In this document: in pieces, positions 34,172 to 46,180 of the stretch
How positions within the stretch are numbered: the stretch's first letter is position 1
How the letters are laid out: every line of letters begins with the position of its first letter
Origin: Homalodisca vitripennis
Lineage: Eukaryota; Arthropoda; Insecta; Hemiptera; Cicadellidae
Assembly: GCF_021130785.1 (NCBI RefSeq)
Contig: NC_060214.1
Span: 107,978,001-108,042,000 of the forward strand
Reading direction: 5' to 3'
DNA length: 64,000 nucleotides
Notes under the pieces: generated by a model
Database searches by the model: none
Seen by the model: only the letters and a program-made list of their open reading frames with translations
Told to the model about the DNA's origin: nothing
Translations under genes and position numbers: made by a program

Positions 34172-34407
34172 AATATTCGTCAATTTTGGTCCAGACTCCA
34201 TTTAACCGTTATAGTAATTATTGTGTATAACACAACTTTGGTCTGGGTGATTCGCTCCCTTGGCTTCAGAGCCGGTTACGAGCTATCATAATATTCGTCA
34301 ATTATGGTCCAGACTCCATTTAACCGTTATAGTAATTATTGTGTATAACACAACTTTGGTCTAGGGGATTCGCTCCCTTGGCTTCAGAGCCGGTTATGAG
34401 CTATCAT
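34172..34407. repeat. 118-bp tandem duplication
   Basis: AATATTCGTCAATT starts at 34,172 and again at 34,290. The two units differ at only a few positions (for example CTGGGTGATTCG against CTAGGGGATTCG). Confidence 0.92.
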
Positions 34408-34820
34408 TGGTTATTATTTGTTGTATTGAACATTTTACCGATTAAAAAAATCCATCTAACTGTAAGACGCCCAGCTTAGTTGTTGAAAACATTGTTTTAG
34501 TCCTAGGCCTCCACTCCCTCGTGTCAAAAGTAAAAACCTCATTCTACGTTATAATGTAGTATGTCCATTCTAATTTTGATTCAACAGTAAGATCTCTATA
34601 GTATTTGCGTAAAAAAATCCGATTGGCCCCATGAACGAATTTCACCTTACTTTTCATATTTAGAACTTCCCTACATAGTTTAGAATATTTAAAATAACAC
34701 GCTGCATTAGGTAGAATCGAAATATTCCTAAAATAAGTAGATTCAAATGATATTATTAATAAAATGGTAATTGAAGCCCAAATTTACTCTCTGGACATTA
34801 TAAAATAAAAGGTATACGTC

Positions 34821-35233
34821 AGCAAAAGTCAACTTCACCCAGATCCCCCTCCGAGCTCGCACCCGTTAGGCAACCCAGGATCCATCAACCGTCAAACGAT
34901 ACTAGACATCATCTGCGGCGGACTATAAGTATCGTCTGTTACTTTACACCATGACAGCGAGAACTGCTCTACTAGACTTGTTGTACCGCCTGTACTGTGT
35001 GAGATTAATGTGTGCAAATATTAATATCATATTTTAATCTACATTTTCTATCGTTGAAGAGGCTAAATATTAAAATAAACTTGTAAAAGTTTGGTTTCTT
35101 ATCGTGCGTAACACGGGCAGTTACCTACTTTATCGACATATTAGTTCAAGCCAAACACAACAGATAGCGCAGCGCTTAAACTGCCTTATCGGTACTTTTG
35201 AGTAACCAATTCGGAAATAGTCACCACAAACAC
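34821..35233 (+). repeat. 413-bp module, copy 2
   Basis: Same landmarks as copy 1, with CAGATCCCCCT where copies 1 and 5 have CGAATTCCCCT. Here and in copies 3-4 the last landmark extends to AGATAGCGCAGCGCT, which contains the palindrome AGCGCAGCGCT. The sequence following CATGACAGCGAGA is open for 28 codons. Confidence 0.85.
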
Positions 35234-35879
35234 GGTTTAGCATCACAGTATTTTTATGAAATAATTATCAAACTCAATTTATGTATTACTTCACGTACAT
35301 TAATATTCAATTTGATTTTCTTACGAAAGATATATGTCTCAGTGAAGACAACGATTTATTTGAATGGCCAATAAGTGTTTAAAGAGAATGAAATAATAAG
35401 AAGATGGCCATTTCTTTTTGCCATTTAGAAGGGTGTAGTTGATAAAATAAGCATATCTGTGTATGTATTTTTTTTTTTTTAGAAAAGTACAAAATGTAAA
35501 AAGGAGAAACACAAAAAGTTATCACATAATACGCTCAAGAGAACAATATTACCACAATACAGCCATCTCATCAAGGTAAATTAATCAGATTAAATGGAGA
35601 ATAGTAATGTTTTTTGAATTATGAGTCATTCCATTCATATCTGGTTTGTTTTATCCATCACAAAAAATGTTAAAGATAAGTATCTAAAATATGATGATCT
35701 ACATACATACAATTATTTAATCATATTAAGAATCAAGGAACAGGAATAAACAAATCCATAACTTCTTAATACTAATATATTAGCCTAGATATATTATTAA
35801 AGGTAAGGAAGCATGCAAAATATAATACAAGATACATTTATGACGTGATTACATTGTGACGATTGTCTCGATCTTCATT

Positions 35880-36065
35880 TACAAGTTGGATTTTTGTAAG
35901 TAGTTCCACCGTGATTTGGAATCGCGCCTAAAACATTGCAGTGCACTCAGTTGTGCCCCTGATGAGAAATGAGAACATCTCTTCATCCAGATTACATTTT
36001 TTGTAGTCTACGTAACTCCAATGCTTTTGACAGTCTTCAACGTCGAGTTTTTTTATATGTCTTAA
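35880..36065 (+). repeat. Foldback-like repeat, partial copy
   Basis: The left arm, with AAGTAGTTCCACCGTGATTT and CCCCTGATGAGAAATGAGAA, is preserved better here than in the copies at 40,350 and 45,535, which have lost about 50 bp of it. The right arm is gone through the 700-bp deletion. Confidence 0.6.
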
Positions 36066-36779
36066 GGGGAGGTACATACAAGTCAGTTAAGCATGAAATA
36101 AAATTAATTTAAAATTACTTGATACCCTCCACAGTCACAGGATTGTGAATAAAAGCTAAATAGCAATTGGTGGTCAAGAAAATAAAATATAGTTTGGGTA
36201 GTTAAATCGTTTAGTATAATGTTTAAATTACATTATATAAAATTAAATTACAACCAAAAAGTCACAAACTGTTGTCACCTCCTTGTTTTCGTGCAGTATA
36301 TCCTTTGAGTTAGTTCGTTTCAGCTAAATGTATTATTCTATGGCGAATGGCGGGCGAATGTGCGCCCCGCTCGTGTATTTGACATTGGCGTAATACAAAG
36401 TGACACCTAACCTACAAACATAACCTACATTGTTACTATTCGCTAATCGCTATTGTCAGTTGTTTTTTTTTTTTACTTCAGTCGAATAAGTGATGTGTTA
36501 CACTTTTTTACAAATTATGAAGAGGCAAAATATTAATTTCAGTACAAAAATAAGAGTGACACGCCAGTAAGTTAAGGTGTGTGCCGTGAAAGGTCTAATG
36601 ATATTGTGTAAAGTAATAATGACTTTAGGCCTAAACACCTCGTTCCAGCAAAGACATCAACGATTGAAAAAATATACGATAATGAACCATTTCAGCCTTT
36701 AGATTTCACATACCTGATAAAGATTGTACGTTGAGGAAATCGATAATTTAAACCTGTACGGTACAAGTAGTGGTTGTCA

Positions 36780-37600
36780 TTATCCTGGTATGTGGAATAT
36801 GAAACATTTAAATGCTGTTTGCCTAAATTCTAAATAGTTAATCTAAATGTTTTGTCCAAATGCAAAGTAGACGAAACATTTAATTTTACTGGATTGTAAA
36901 ACTGGAAAAATGTTATGAGAAGTTTTCTTCTTATGAAAGCAGTGAATTCCATAAAGCTTCTGTTACAGCTATGATGGCTTTTAGCCAAACTTCTATTTTG
37001 GCTCAGTTCTTCATCCAAGTAAATGCTCAAATGGTAAAAATATCTCTAAACTGAAGGAATGTCCTCTAAAAAGATCGTAGCTTTCTCAGGAGAACCACTG
37101 TGAAATACTGGAGATCCTAGCTTTTGATGTGATATCGAAACTAAGAAGTGATATAAAACATTATTTGTCTTAACATCGGATGAGACAACAAACGTTTTGA
37201 CAAAACAAAACGGATGTCCTTAAGCCTTGTACAAGTCAATGATGATTTTGAAAGTTATGACGATTTTATCGGCTTATATGATACAAATTTAACGGAAAAA
37301 ATTCTCACAAAAATAATACAAAATGTTCTGTTAAGATTTAGATTTGGCTTCAAAAACTGTCAAAAACATTCGAAAACTCGGCCAAAAGAAATAACTTTAT
37401 GCTTCTTTATATACCAAATGAGAATGACAATGATGCTCTGACAAAGACACTAAACTAAAACCTTTACGCCACAAGAGATGGACAGTCAGATTAAAATCCT
37501 TACAAGCAGTATATGACAATACACAATATGAGACAATCTTAAGTGCCTTTGAAGATTTTAGATTGATTGATGGTTACTACAAAACTGAATATTGTTTCTT
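36780..37600 (+). pseudogene. ZMYM1-like hAT transposase, N-terminal half, broken (unit 1)
   Basis: Blocks in shifting frames: the end of a TTF-type zinc-finger region with EKFSSYESSEFHKASVTAMM (around 36,915-36,975), a SDETTNVLTKQNGCP strand equivalent to the usual DET motif (37,178-37,215), NDDFESYDDFIGLYDTNLTE (37,235-37,295) with KIIQNVLLRF, and LKPLRHKRWTVRLKSLQAVY (37,460-37,520). These match in order the ZMYM1-like hAT family (TTF zinc finger, DUF4371, then the LCPTRWTVR box). The CYDGA region after VLLRF is missing and stops occur throughout. No functional product. Confidence 0.75.
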
Positions 37601-38329
37601 GTTCTGTGGAAGTTTAAGAGTTAGCTCTTAGTTGCTTTATTATTTCTTAATATTGGATTTTTAATAAATATTTTTTTTAGATTCCAAACCTTGTGAAAAT
37701 TTTGTGTGGTCTTAACCCTCGTTTCTAACTGTAAACACGAAGTTTCAGAAAATCAAAGTTTAAAATGTTTTCCGAGGAAAGGTCATTTCATTTATTTATT
37801 TCCAAACAATTCATGAATACAATTGACTTACAAAATGGTAAAACGAAAATTGGAATAATACCTGCAGAGACTCCACGTCTGTGTGCAGGATTAGAGTTCT
37901 TAAGTCAGTCCAGCAGCACTAATAAACTTATTTATTTGAACTTTGTTAGCTTACATTAACATTAAATAAATGAACTTCTAAATGTGATATAATTATAAAC
38001 TAAAACATTGTAAACATCCTGCATATATATGTAAAAAAGTAAACACGACATTCTACGATATTCTATTAATTAATAAAGCTAAAGAGAGTTAATCCAAAAC
38101 TAAGGGAAAGTTACATACGTTACTGTCAGAATAATCGGAGCTAGTCAAGCCAATCGTATATTATGTTGCAGAATAGGCGCAAGGAAGCGCGTTACTTGTT
38201 TGTTTTGTGCGTGCGTGCGTGCGTGCGTGTGTGAGTGTGTGTATTAAAACAATACTATGATTTGATAAATACTACCAACTTAGAAGCAAATGAATACAGC
38301 TTAAAACCAAGAAGTTCTGGAAATATAAA

Positions 38330-38990
38330 AGATTTAAAACCAAACAATACTTTTTTACTAAATCATTCATTTTTATGTCACTGTGGATTTTTAATAAATT
38401 ACCTAACAATATAAAAAACTCAAATAACAAATTATTATTTTTAAAAATATTGGAAAGGTGGTTGTTTGAACTAGAGGATATAAATTCAGTTTTATATATT
38501 CAGACATAGTAACTGGTTACCTCACGGCCCATATATATATATATATATTCAAATAATTTGAAAATTCTAATCTAACTCAAATAAGCAGGTTGATTACAAC
38601 TATTATTATATTTTGTTTTGATTAAATAATAATTTAATTTATATCCTCAAGAGAGATCTAAATTGTTAAATTGTTGTTTGCTGATGTGTTTTAATGTGTT
38701 AAATATAATCAGGAACCTCCAAACAGGCTTAGCCTTGGAGGCCCTATATTTTCTCATTTATTGTAAAGTATAAGCCTAAGCGCATTTAGTTGTAGGTTAT
38801 TTTTTAACTATAAGTTTAGTTTATAGGTATTTTGAAGAAGCAATTTTTTATTTCCAGTCTTTTGTAATGGTGCAGTCAGACCTGGCAAGATTTAGGAAAT
38901 TATAACTCCATTATGTTAATTTACCTTTATGTATTGATGTATGTATGCAGCCTGTAAGAAAATGAGAAAATAAATCATTCTCTATTCTTT
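38330..38990 (+). pseudogene. LINE 3' end, 5'-truncated (unit 1)
   Basis: The frame 38,330-38,509 reads KTKQYFFTKSFIFMSLWIFN, KLPNNIKNSNNKLLFLKILE and RWLFELE to a stop at 38,507, the usual C-terminal tail of Jockey/CR1-like LINE RT proteins (WN-LP-I then F-L--WL). A 3' UTR follows, ending with an AATAAA-like AAATAAATC near 38,970. RT motifs are absent. Confidence 0.55.
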
Positions 38991-39288
38991 AGTTTTCGCA
39001 ACAGAAGGGCAGAAGAAAATGTACAATGTAGTTTGTCCATTCCAATTTTGATTCAACAGTAAGATCGCTATAGTATTTGCGTAAAAAAAATTGGCCCCAT
39101 GAACGAATTTGACCTTACCTTTCATATTTAGAACTTCCTTACAGAGTTTAGAATATTTAAATAAACACGCTGCATTAGGTAGAATCGAAATATGCCTAAA
39201 ATAAGTAGATTCAAATGATATTATTAATAAAATGGCCATTGAAGCCCAAATTTACTCTCTGGACATTATAAAATAAAAGGTATACGTC

Positions 39289-39701
39289 AGCAAAAGTTAA
39301 CTTCACCCAGATCCCCCTCCGAGCTCGCACCCGTTAGGCAACCCAGGATCCATCAACCGTCAAACGATACTAGACATCATCTGCGGCGGACTATAAGTAT
39401 CGTCTGTTACTTTACACCATGACAGCGAGAACTACTCTACTAGACTTGTTGTACAGACTGTACTGTGTGAGATTACTGTGTGAAAATATTAATATCATAC
39501 TTTAATTTACATTTTTTATTGTTGAAGAGGCTAAATATTAGAATATACTTGTAAAAGTTTGGTTTCTTATCGTGCGTAACACGGGCAGTTACCTACTTTA
39601 TCGATATATTAGTTCAAGCCAAACACAACAGATAGCGCAGCGCTTGAACTGCCTTATCGGCACTATTGACTAACCAATTCAGAAATAGTCACCACAAACA
39701 C
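39289..39701 (+). repeat. 413-bp module, copy 3
   Basis: Almost identical to copy 4 and close to copy 2. Begins AGCAAAAGTTAACTTCACCC. Lies in the first half of the recent 5.18-kb tandem duplication. Confidence 0.85.
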
Positions 39702-39916
39702 GGTTTAGCATCACAATATTTTTATGAAATAATTATCAAACACAATTTATGTATTACTTCACGTACATTAATATTCAATTTGATTTTCTTACGAAATATA
39801 TATGTCTCAGTGAAGACAACGATTTATTTGAATGGCCAATAAGTGTTTAAAGAGAATGAAATAATAAGAAGATGGCCATTTCTGTTTGGCATTTAGAAGG
39901 GTGTAGTTGATAAAAT

Positions 39917-39918
<2 letters not shown>

Positions 39919-39954
<36 letters not shown>
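39919..39954. repeat. T run of 36
   Basis: The corresponding run is 13 T at 35,468-35,480 and 48 T at 45,100-45,147, in otherwise matching sequence. Confidence 0.95.
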
Positions 39955-39956
<2 letters not shown>

Positions 39957-40349
39957 CAAAGTACAAAATGTAAAAAGGGGAAACACAAAAGGTTATCGCA
40001 TAATGCGCTCAAGAGAACAATATTACCATTATACAGCCCTCTCGTCCACGTAAATTAACCAGATTAAATGGAGAATAGTAATGTTTTTTTTGTTCAATTA
40101 TGAGTCATTCCATTCATATCTAGTTTGTTTCATCCATCAATAAAATGTTGAAGATGAGTATCTAAAATATGATGATCTACATACATACAATTATTTAATC
40201 ATATTAAGAATCAAGGAACAGGATTAAACAAATCCATAGCTTCTTAATACTAATATATTAGCCTCGATATATTTAAAATTAAAGGTAAGGAGGCATTCAA
40301 TATATAATACAATATAAATTTATGACGTTATTAAATTGTGACGATTGTC

Positions 40350-40985
40350 TCGGGCTTCATTTACAAGTTGGATTTTTGTAAGATTTTTGGAACTACTTAC
40401 AATTGTGCTCCTGATGAGAAATGAGAACATCTCTTCATTCAGATAACATTTTTTGTAGTCTACGTAACTCCAATGTTTTTTTCAGTCTTCAACGTCGAGT
40501 TTTTTATATGTCTCAAGACGGACGTTGGCTCCATATTCCGGGAGTTGTCTGTGACAGCGTCAGATTTCAATCATTGCACTAAACGGAAGGTAATATTGAG
40601 CTGAATTCAACATTCGTATTTAGCTATTGTGTAATTTCCGTAGTTAATTTCAACAAAGTAATTGGAAGTCAGTTTTCAGTTGCTTTCTGGTTAGAAGTAA
40701 ATTCTTTATGTTAATGAATTGACAAAAATGAGTAACTTAAATTATTTGTTTCAAATCAGTAATTTCATTTCACATCTGCTTAGTTTAATGAAGATGTGTT
40801 GTCAGATCTCAAAACGAACTCTCAGACATCGGAGACACATATGTAATCAATCAATGATTAATTGTAGTATAGATGAAGCGGTGTTCTCATTGTCTCATCA
40901 AATGCACAATTGAGTGCACTACGAAGTTTCAGACACGATTCCAAAACGGTGGAGCAACCGAGTTTTCTGCACATAAAGTAGCTAT
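40350..40985. repeat. Foldback-like repeat, copy in tandem unit 1
   Basis: The left arm (CTCCTGATGAGAAATGAGAA, 40,409) and the right arm (40,860-40,960: GTTCTCATTGTCTCATCAAA, then GATTCCAAAACGGTGGAGCA) are inverted relatives of each other; the full-length left arm survives at 35,896-35,990. Between them is the GACAGCGTCAGATT block also seen at 21,357. The 64-codon frame at 40,719 is not credible. Type unassigned. Confidence 0.6.
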
Positions 40986-41949
40986 GGTGAAAAGGGTTGA
41001 TTCAATGTGAATGGTGAGTTTCGCTCTATTATTCAATTTAGGGTCAAAACGTCAAAGGGCAGTTCATCCGTTGAAATTTCCGTCCTTCCTCTTGTGCCAT
41101 AAATCTTGATAGAAAATTCCTAGAGGTTTCAACCTTGGTATATAGTTTCCTCTTAATCCAAGAAAGCAGGGGCGCGGTATCTGGGTTTTGGTGTGGGAGG
41201 GGGGTTAGTCCGAGGGGTCACCTCTGAGTTTACTGGAAAATGGCCGGGGGGGGAGGTACATTTAAGTCAGTTAAGCGTGAAATAAAATTACTTGATTCCT
41301 TACTTCTTCACAGGATTGTGAATAAAAGCTAAATAGCTGTTGGTGGTCAAGAAAATATAATATAGTTTGGGTAGTTAAATCGTATATTATAATGTTTATA
41401 TTACATTATATAGAATTAAAATACAACCAAAAAGTCACAAACTGTTGTTACTTCCTTCTTTTTGTGAAGTATATTCTTTGACTTAGTTCGTTTCAGCAAA
41501 ATTTATTACTCTATGGCGAATGGCGGGCGAATGTGCGCCCCGCTCGTGTATTTGACATTGGCGTAATACAAAGTGACACCTAACCTACAAACATAACCTA
41601 CATTGTTACTATTCGCTAATCGCTATTGTCAGTTGTTTTTTTTTACTTCAGTCGAATAAGTGATGTGTTACACTTTTTTACAAATTATGAAGAGGCAAAA
41701 TATTAATTTCAGTACAAAAATAAGAGTGACACGCCAGTAAGTTAAGGTGTGTGCCGTGAAAGGTCTAATGATATTGTGTAAAGTAATAATGACTTTAGGC
41801 CTAAACACCTCGTTCCAGCAAAGACATCAACGATTGAAAAAATATACGATAATGAACCATTTCAGCCTTTAGATTTCACATACCTGATAAAGATTGTACG
41901 TTGAGGAAATCGATAATTTAAACCTGTACGGTACAAGTAGTGGTTGTCA

Positions 41950-42770
41950 TTATCCTGGTATGTGGAATATGAAACATTTAAATGCTGTTTGCCTAAATTC
42001 TAAATAGTTAATCTAAATGTTTTGTCCAAATGCAAAGTAGACGAAACATTTAATTTTACTGGATTGTAAAACTGGAAAAATGTTATGAGAAGTTTTCTTC
42101 TTATGAAAGCAGTGAATTCCATAAAGCTTCTGTTACAGCTATGATGGCTTTTAGCCAAACTTCTATTTTGGCTCAGTTCTTCATCCAAGTAAATGCTCAA
42201 ATGGTAAAAATATCTCTAAACTGAAGGAATGTCCTCTAAAAAGATCGTAGCTTTCTCAGGAGAACCACTGTGAAATACTGGAGATCCTAGCTTTTGATGT
42301 GATATCGAAACTAAGAAGTGATATAAAACATTATTTGTCTTAACATCGGATGAGACAACAAACGTTTTGACAAAACAAAACGGATGTCCTTAAGCCTTGT
42401 ACAAGTCAATGATGATTTTGAAAGTTATGACGATTTTATCGGCTTATATGATACAAATTTAACGGAAAAAATTCTCACAAAAATAATACAAAATGTTCTG
42501 TTAAGATTTAGATTTGGCTTCAAAAACTGTCAAAAACATTCGAAAACTCGGCCAAAAGAAATAACTTTATGCTTCTTTATATACCAAATGAGAATGACAA
42601 TGATGCTCTGACAAAGACACTAAACTAAAACCTTTACGCCACAAGAGATGGACAGTCAGATTAAAATCCTTACAAGCAGTATATGACAATACACAATATG
42701 AGACAATCTTAAGTGCCTTTGAAGATTTTAGATTGATTGATGGTTACTACAAAACTGAATATTGTTTCTT
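41950..42770 (+). pseudogene. ZMYM1-like hAT transposase, N-terminal half, broken (unit 2)
   Basis: Tandem-duplicate twin of the pseudogene at 36,780-37,600, 5,170 bp downstream, with the same stops and the same missing segment. It was therefore already dead before the duplication. Confidence 0.75.
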
Positions 42771-43499
42771 GTTCTGTGGAAGTTTAAGAGTTAGCTCTTA
42801 GTTGCTTTATTATTTCTTAATATTGGATTTTTAATAAATATTTTTTTTAGATTCCAAACCTTGTGAAAATTTTGTGTGGTCTTAACCCTCGTTTCTAACT
42901 GTAAACACGAAGTTTCAGAAAATCAAAGTTTAAAATGTTTTCCGAGGAAAGGTCATTTCATTTATTTATTTCCAAACAATTCATGAATACAATTGACTTA
43001 CAAAATGGTAAAACGAAAATTGGAATAATACCTGCAGAGACTCCACGTCTGTGTGCAGGATTAGAGTTCTTAAGTCAGTCCAGCAGCACTAATAAACTTA
43101 TTTATTTGAACTTTGTTAGCTTACATTAACATTAAATAAATGAACTTCTAAATGTGATATAATTATAAACTAAAACATTGTAAACATCCTGCATATATAT
43201 GTAAAAAAGTAAACACGACATTCTACGATATTCTATTAATTAATAAAGCTAAAGAGAGTTAATCCAAAACTAAGGGAAAGTTACATACGTTACTGTCAGA
43301 ATAATCGGAGCTAGTCAAGCCAATCGTATATTATGTTGCAGAATAGGCGCAAGGAAGCGCGTTACTTGTTTGTTTTGTGCGTGCGTGCGTGCGTGCGTGT
43401 GTGAGTGTGTGTATTAAAACAATACTATGATTTGATAAATACTACCAACTTAGAAGCAAATGAATACAGCTTAAAACCAAGAAGTTCTGGAAATATAAA

Positions 43500-43700
43500 A
43501 GATTTAAAACCAAACAATACTTTTTTACTAAATCATTCATTTTTATGTCACTGTGGATTTTTAATAAATTACCTAACAATATAAAAAACTCAAATAACAA
43601 ATTATTATTTTTAAAAATATTGGAAAGGTGGTTGTTTGAACTAGAGGATATAAATTCAGTTTTATATATTCAGACATAGTAACTGGTTACCTCACGGCCC

Positions 43701-43732
<32 letters not shown>

Positions 43733-44170
43733 ATAATTTGAAAATTCTAATCTAACTCAAATAAGCAGGTTGATTACAACTATTATTATATTTTGTTTTG
43801 ATTAAATAATAATTTAATTTATATCCTCAAGAGAGATCTAAATTGTTAAATTGTTGTTTGCTGATGTGTTTTAATGTGTTAAATATAATCAGGAACCTCC
43901 AAACAGGCTTAGCCTTGGAGGCCCTATATTTTCTCATTTATTGTAAAGTATAAGCCTAAGCGCATTTAGTTGTAGGTTATTTTTTAACTATAAGTTTAGT
44001 TTATAGGTATTTTGAAGAAGCAATTTTTTATTTCCAGTCTTTTGTAATGGTGCAGTCAGACCTGGCAAGATTTAGGAAATTATAACTCCATTATGTTAAT
44101 TTACCTTTATGTATTGATGTATGTATGCAGCCTGTAAGAAAATGAGAAAATAAATCATTCTCTATTCTTT
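43500..44170 (+). pseudogene. LINE 3' end, 5'-truncated (unit 2)
   Basis: Twin of 38,330-38,990 in the second tandem copy. The frame runs 43,500-43,679. The AT run after it is longer than in unit 1. Confidence 0.55.
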
Positions 44171-44468
44171 AGTTTTCGCAACAGAAGGGCAGAAGAAAAT
44201 GTACAATGTAGTTTGTCCATTCCAATTTTGATTCAACAGTAAGATCGCTATAGTATTTGCGTAAAAAAAATTGGCCCCATGAACGAATTTGACCTTACCT
44301 TTCATATTTAGAACTTCCTTACAGAGTTTAGAATATTTAAATAAACACGCTGCATTAGGTAGAATCGAAATATGCCTAAAATAAGTAGATTCAAATGATA
44401 TTATTAATAAAATGGCCATTGAAGCCCAAATTTACTCTCTGGACATTATAAAATAAAAGGTATACGTC

Positions 44469-44881
44469 AGCAAAAGTTAACTTCACCCAGATCCCCCTCC
44501 GAGCTCGCACCCGTTAGGCAACCCAGGATCCATCAACCGTCAAACGATACTAGACATCATCTGCGGCGGACTATAAGTATCGTCTGTTACTTTACACCAT
44601 GACAGCGAGAACTACTCTACTAGACTTGTTGTACAGACTGTACTGTGTGAGATTACTGTGTGAAAATATTAATATCATACTTTAATTTACATTTTTTATT
44701 GTTGAAGAGGCTAAATATTAGAATATACTTGTAAAAGTTTGGTTTCTTATCGTGCGTAACACGGGCAGTTACCTACTTTATCGATATATTAGTTCAAGCC
44801 AAACACAACAGATAGCGCAGCGCTTGAACTGCCTTATCGGCACTATTGACTAACCAATTCAGAAATAGTCACCACAAACAC
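44469..44881 (+). repeat. 413-bp module, copy 4
   Basis: Near-identical twin of copy 3, 5,180 bp downstream, in the second half of the recent tandem duplication. Confidence 0.85.
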
Positions 44882-45096
44882 GGTTTAGCATCACAATATT
44901 TTTATGAAATAATTATCAAACACAATTTATGTATTACTTCACGTACATTAATATTCAATTTGATTTTCTTACGAAATATATATGTCTCAGTGAAGACAAC
45001 GATTTATTTGAATGGCCAATAAGTGTTTAAAGAGAATGAAATAATAAGAAGATGGCCATTTCTGTTTGGCATTTAGAAGGGTGTAGTTGATAAAAT

Positions 45097-45099
<3 letters not shown>

Positions 45100-45147
<48 letters not shown>
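45100..45147. repeat. T run of 48
   Basis: Length variant of the T run at 39,919-39,954. Confidence 0.95.
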
Positions 45148-45149
<2 letters not shown>

Positions 45150-45534
45150 CAAAGTACAAAATGTAAAAAGGGGAAACACAAAAGGTTATCGCATAATGCG
45201 CTCAAGAGAACAATATTACCATTATACAGCCCTCTCGTCCACGTAAATTAACCAGATTAAATGGAGAATAGTAATGTTTTTTTTGTTCAATTATGAGTCA
45301 TTCCATTCATATCTAGTTTGTTTCATCCATCAATAAAATGTTGAAGATGAGTATCTAAAATATGATGATCTACATACATACAATTATTTAATCATATTAA
45401 GAATCAAGGAACAGGATTAAACAAATCCATAGCTTCTTAATACTAATATATTAGCCTCGATATATTTAAAATTAAAGGTAAGGAGGCATTCAATATATAA
45501 TACAATATAAATTTATGACGTTATTAAATTGTGA

Positions 45535-46180
45535 CGATTGTCTCGGGCTTCATTTACAAGTTGGATTTTTGTAAGATTTTTGGAACTACTTACAATTGTG
45601 CTCCTGATGAGAAATGAGAACATCTCTTCATTCAGATAACATTTTTTGTAGTCTACGTAACTCCAATGTTTTTTTCAGTCTTCAACGTCGAGTTTTTTAT
45701 ATGTCTCAAGACGGACGTTGGCTCCATATTCCGAGAGTCGTCTGTGACAGCGTCAGATTTCAATCATTGCACTAAACGGAAGGTAATATTGAGCTGAATT
45801 CAACATTCGTATTTAGCTATTGTGTAATTTCCTTAGTTAATTTCAACAAAGTAATTGGAAGTCAGTTTTCAGTTGCTTTCTGGTTAGAATTAAATTCTTT
45901 ATGATAATGAATTGACAAAAATGAGTAACTTAAATTATTTGTTTCAAATCAGAAATTTCATTTCACATCTGGTTAGTTTAATGAAGATGTGTTGTCAGAT
46001 CTCAAAACGAACTCTCAGACATCGGAGACACATATGTAATCAATCAATGATTAATTGTAGTATAGATGAAGCGGTGTTCTCATTGTCTCATCAAATGCAC
46101 AATTGAGCACACTACGATGTTTCAGACACGATTCCAAAACGGTGGAGCAACCGAGTTTTCTGCACATAAAGTAGCTATGG
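45535..46180. repeat. Foldback-like repeat, copy in tandem unit 2
   Basis: Near-identical to 40,350-40,985, with a handful of substitutions (for example CCGAGAGTCG for CCGGGAGTTG), among the few base changes visible between the two 5.18-kb copies. Confidence 0.6.

Larger units (their letters stand above)
33560..34540. other. Spacer with a diverged tandem repeat
   Basis: Holds an AT run (33,931-33,989), the 118-bp duplication at 34,172-34,407, and several poorly matching versions of a block with TCC-TC-AACT-AAG and CTCCC-TGGCT, which suggest a decayed older tandem array. No coding signal. Confidence 0.45.
34545..36337 (+). repeat. Older, diverged partial copy of the 5.2-kb unit
   Basis: It aligns with 39,026-41,510 and 44,206-46,704 but with clearly more substitutions than those two show with each other. 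It also lacks about 700 bp (equivalent to roughly 40,520-41,230), the sequence jumping from TATATGTCTTAAGG straight to GGAGGTACATAC near 36,068. Confidence 0.8.
36338..41510 (+). repeat. Recent 5.18-kb tandem duplication, copy 1
   Basis: From CTATGGCGAATGGCGGGCG (36,338) the sequence is repeated from 41,511 with almost no substitutions; differences are concentrated in simple repeats. Contents: hAT N-terminal pseudogene, LINE 3' remnant, module copy 3 and a foldback-like repeat. Confidence 0.93.

Noticed and set aside
36395..36432. Telomere-like CCTAA strings (CACCTAACCTACAAACATAA)
   Set aside because: Only two degenerate units per copy; not an interstitial telomere array.
37765..37959. 64-codon frame, also at 42,935-43,129
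   Set aside because: Duplicated by the tandem event; no recognisable motif and no support from the diverged relative.
38982..39239. 85-codon minus-strand frame, also at 44,162-44,419
   Set aside because: Both copies are identical only because of the recent tandem duplication; no coding features, and it spans the LINE remnant end and unit sequence.
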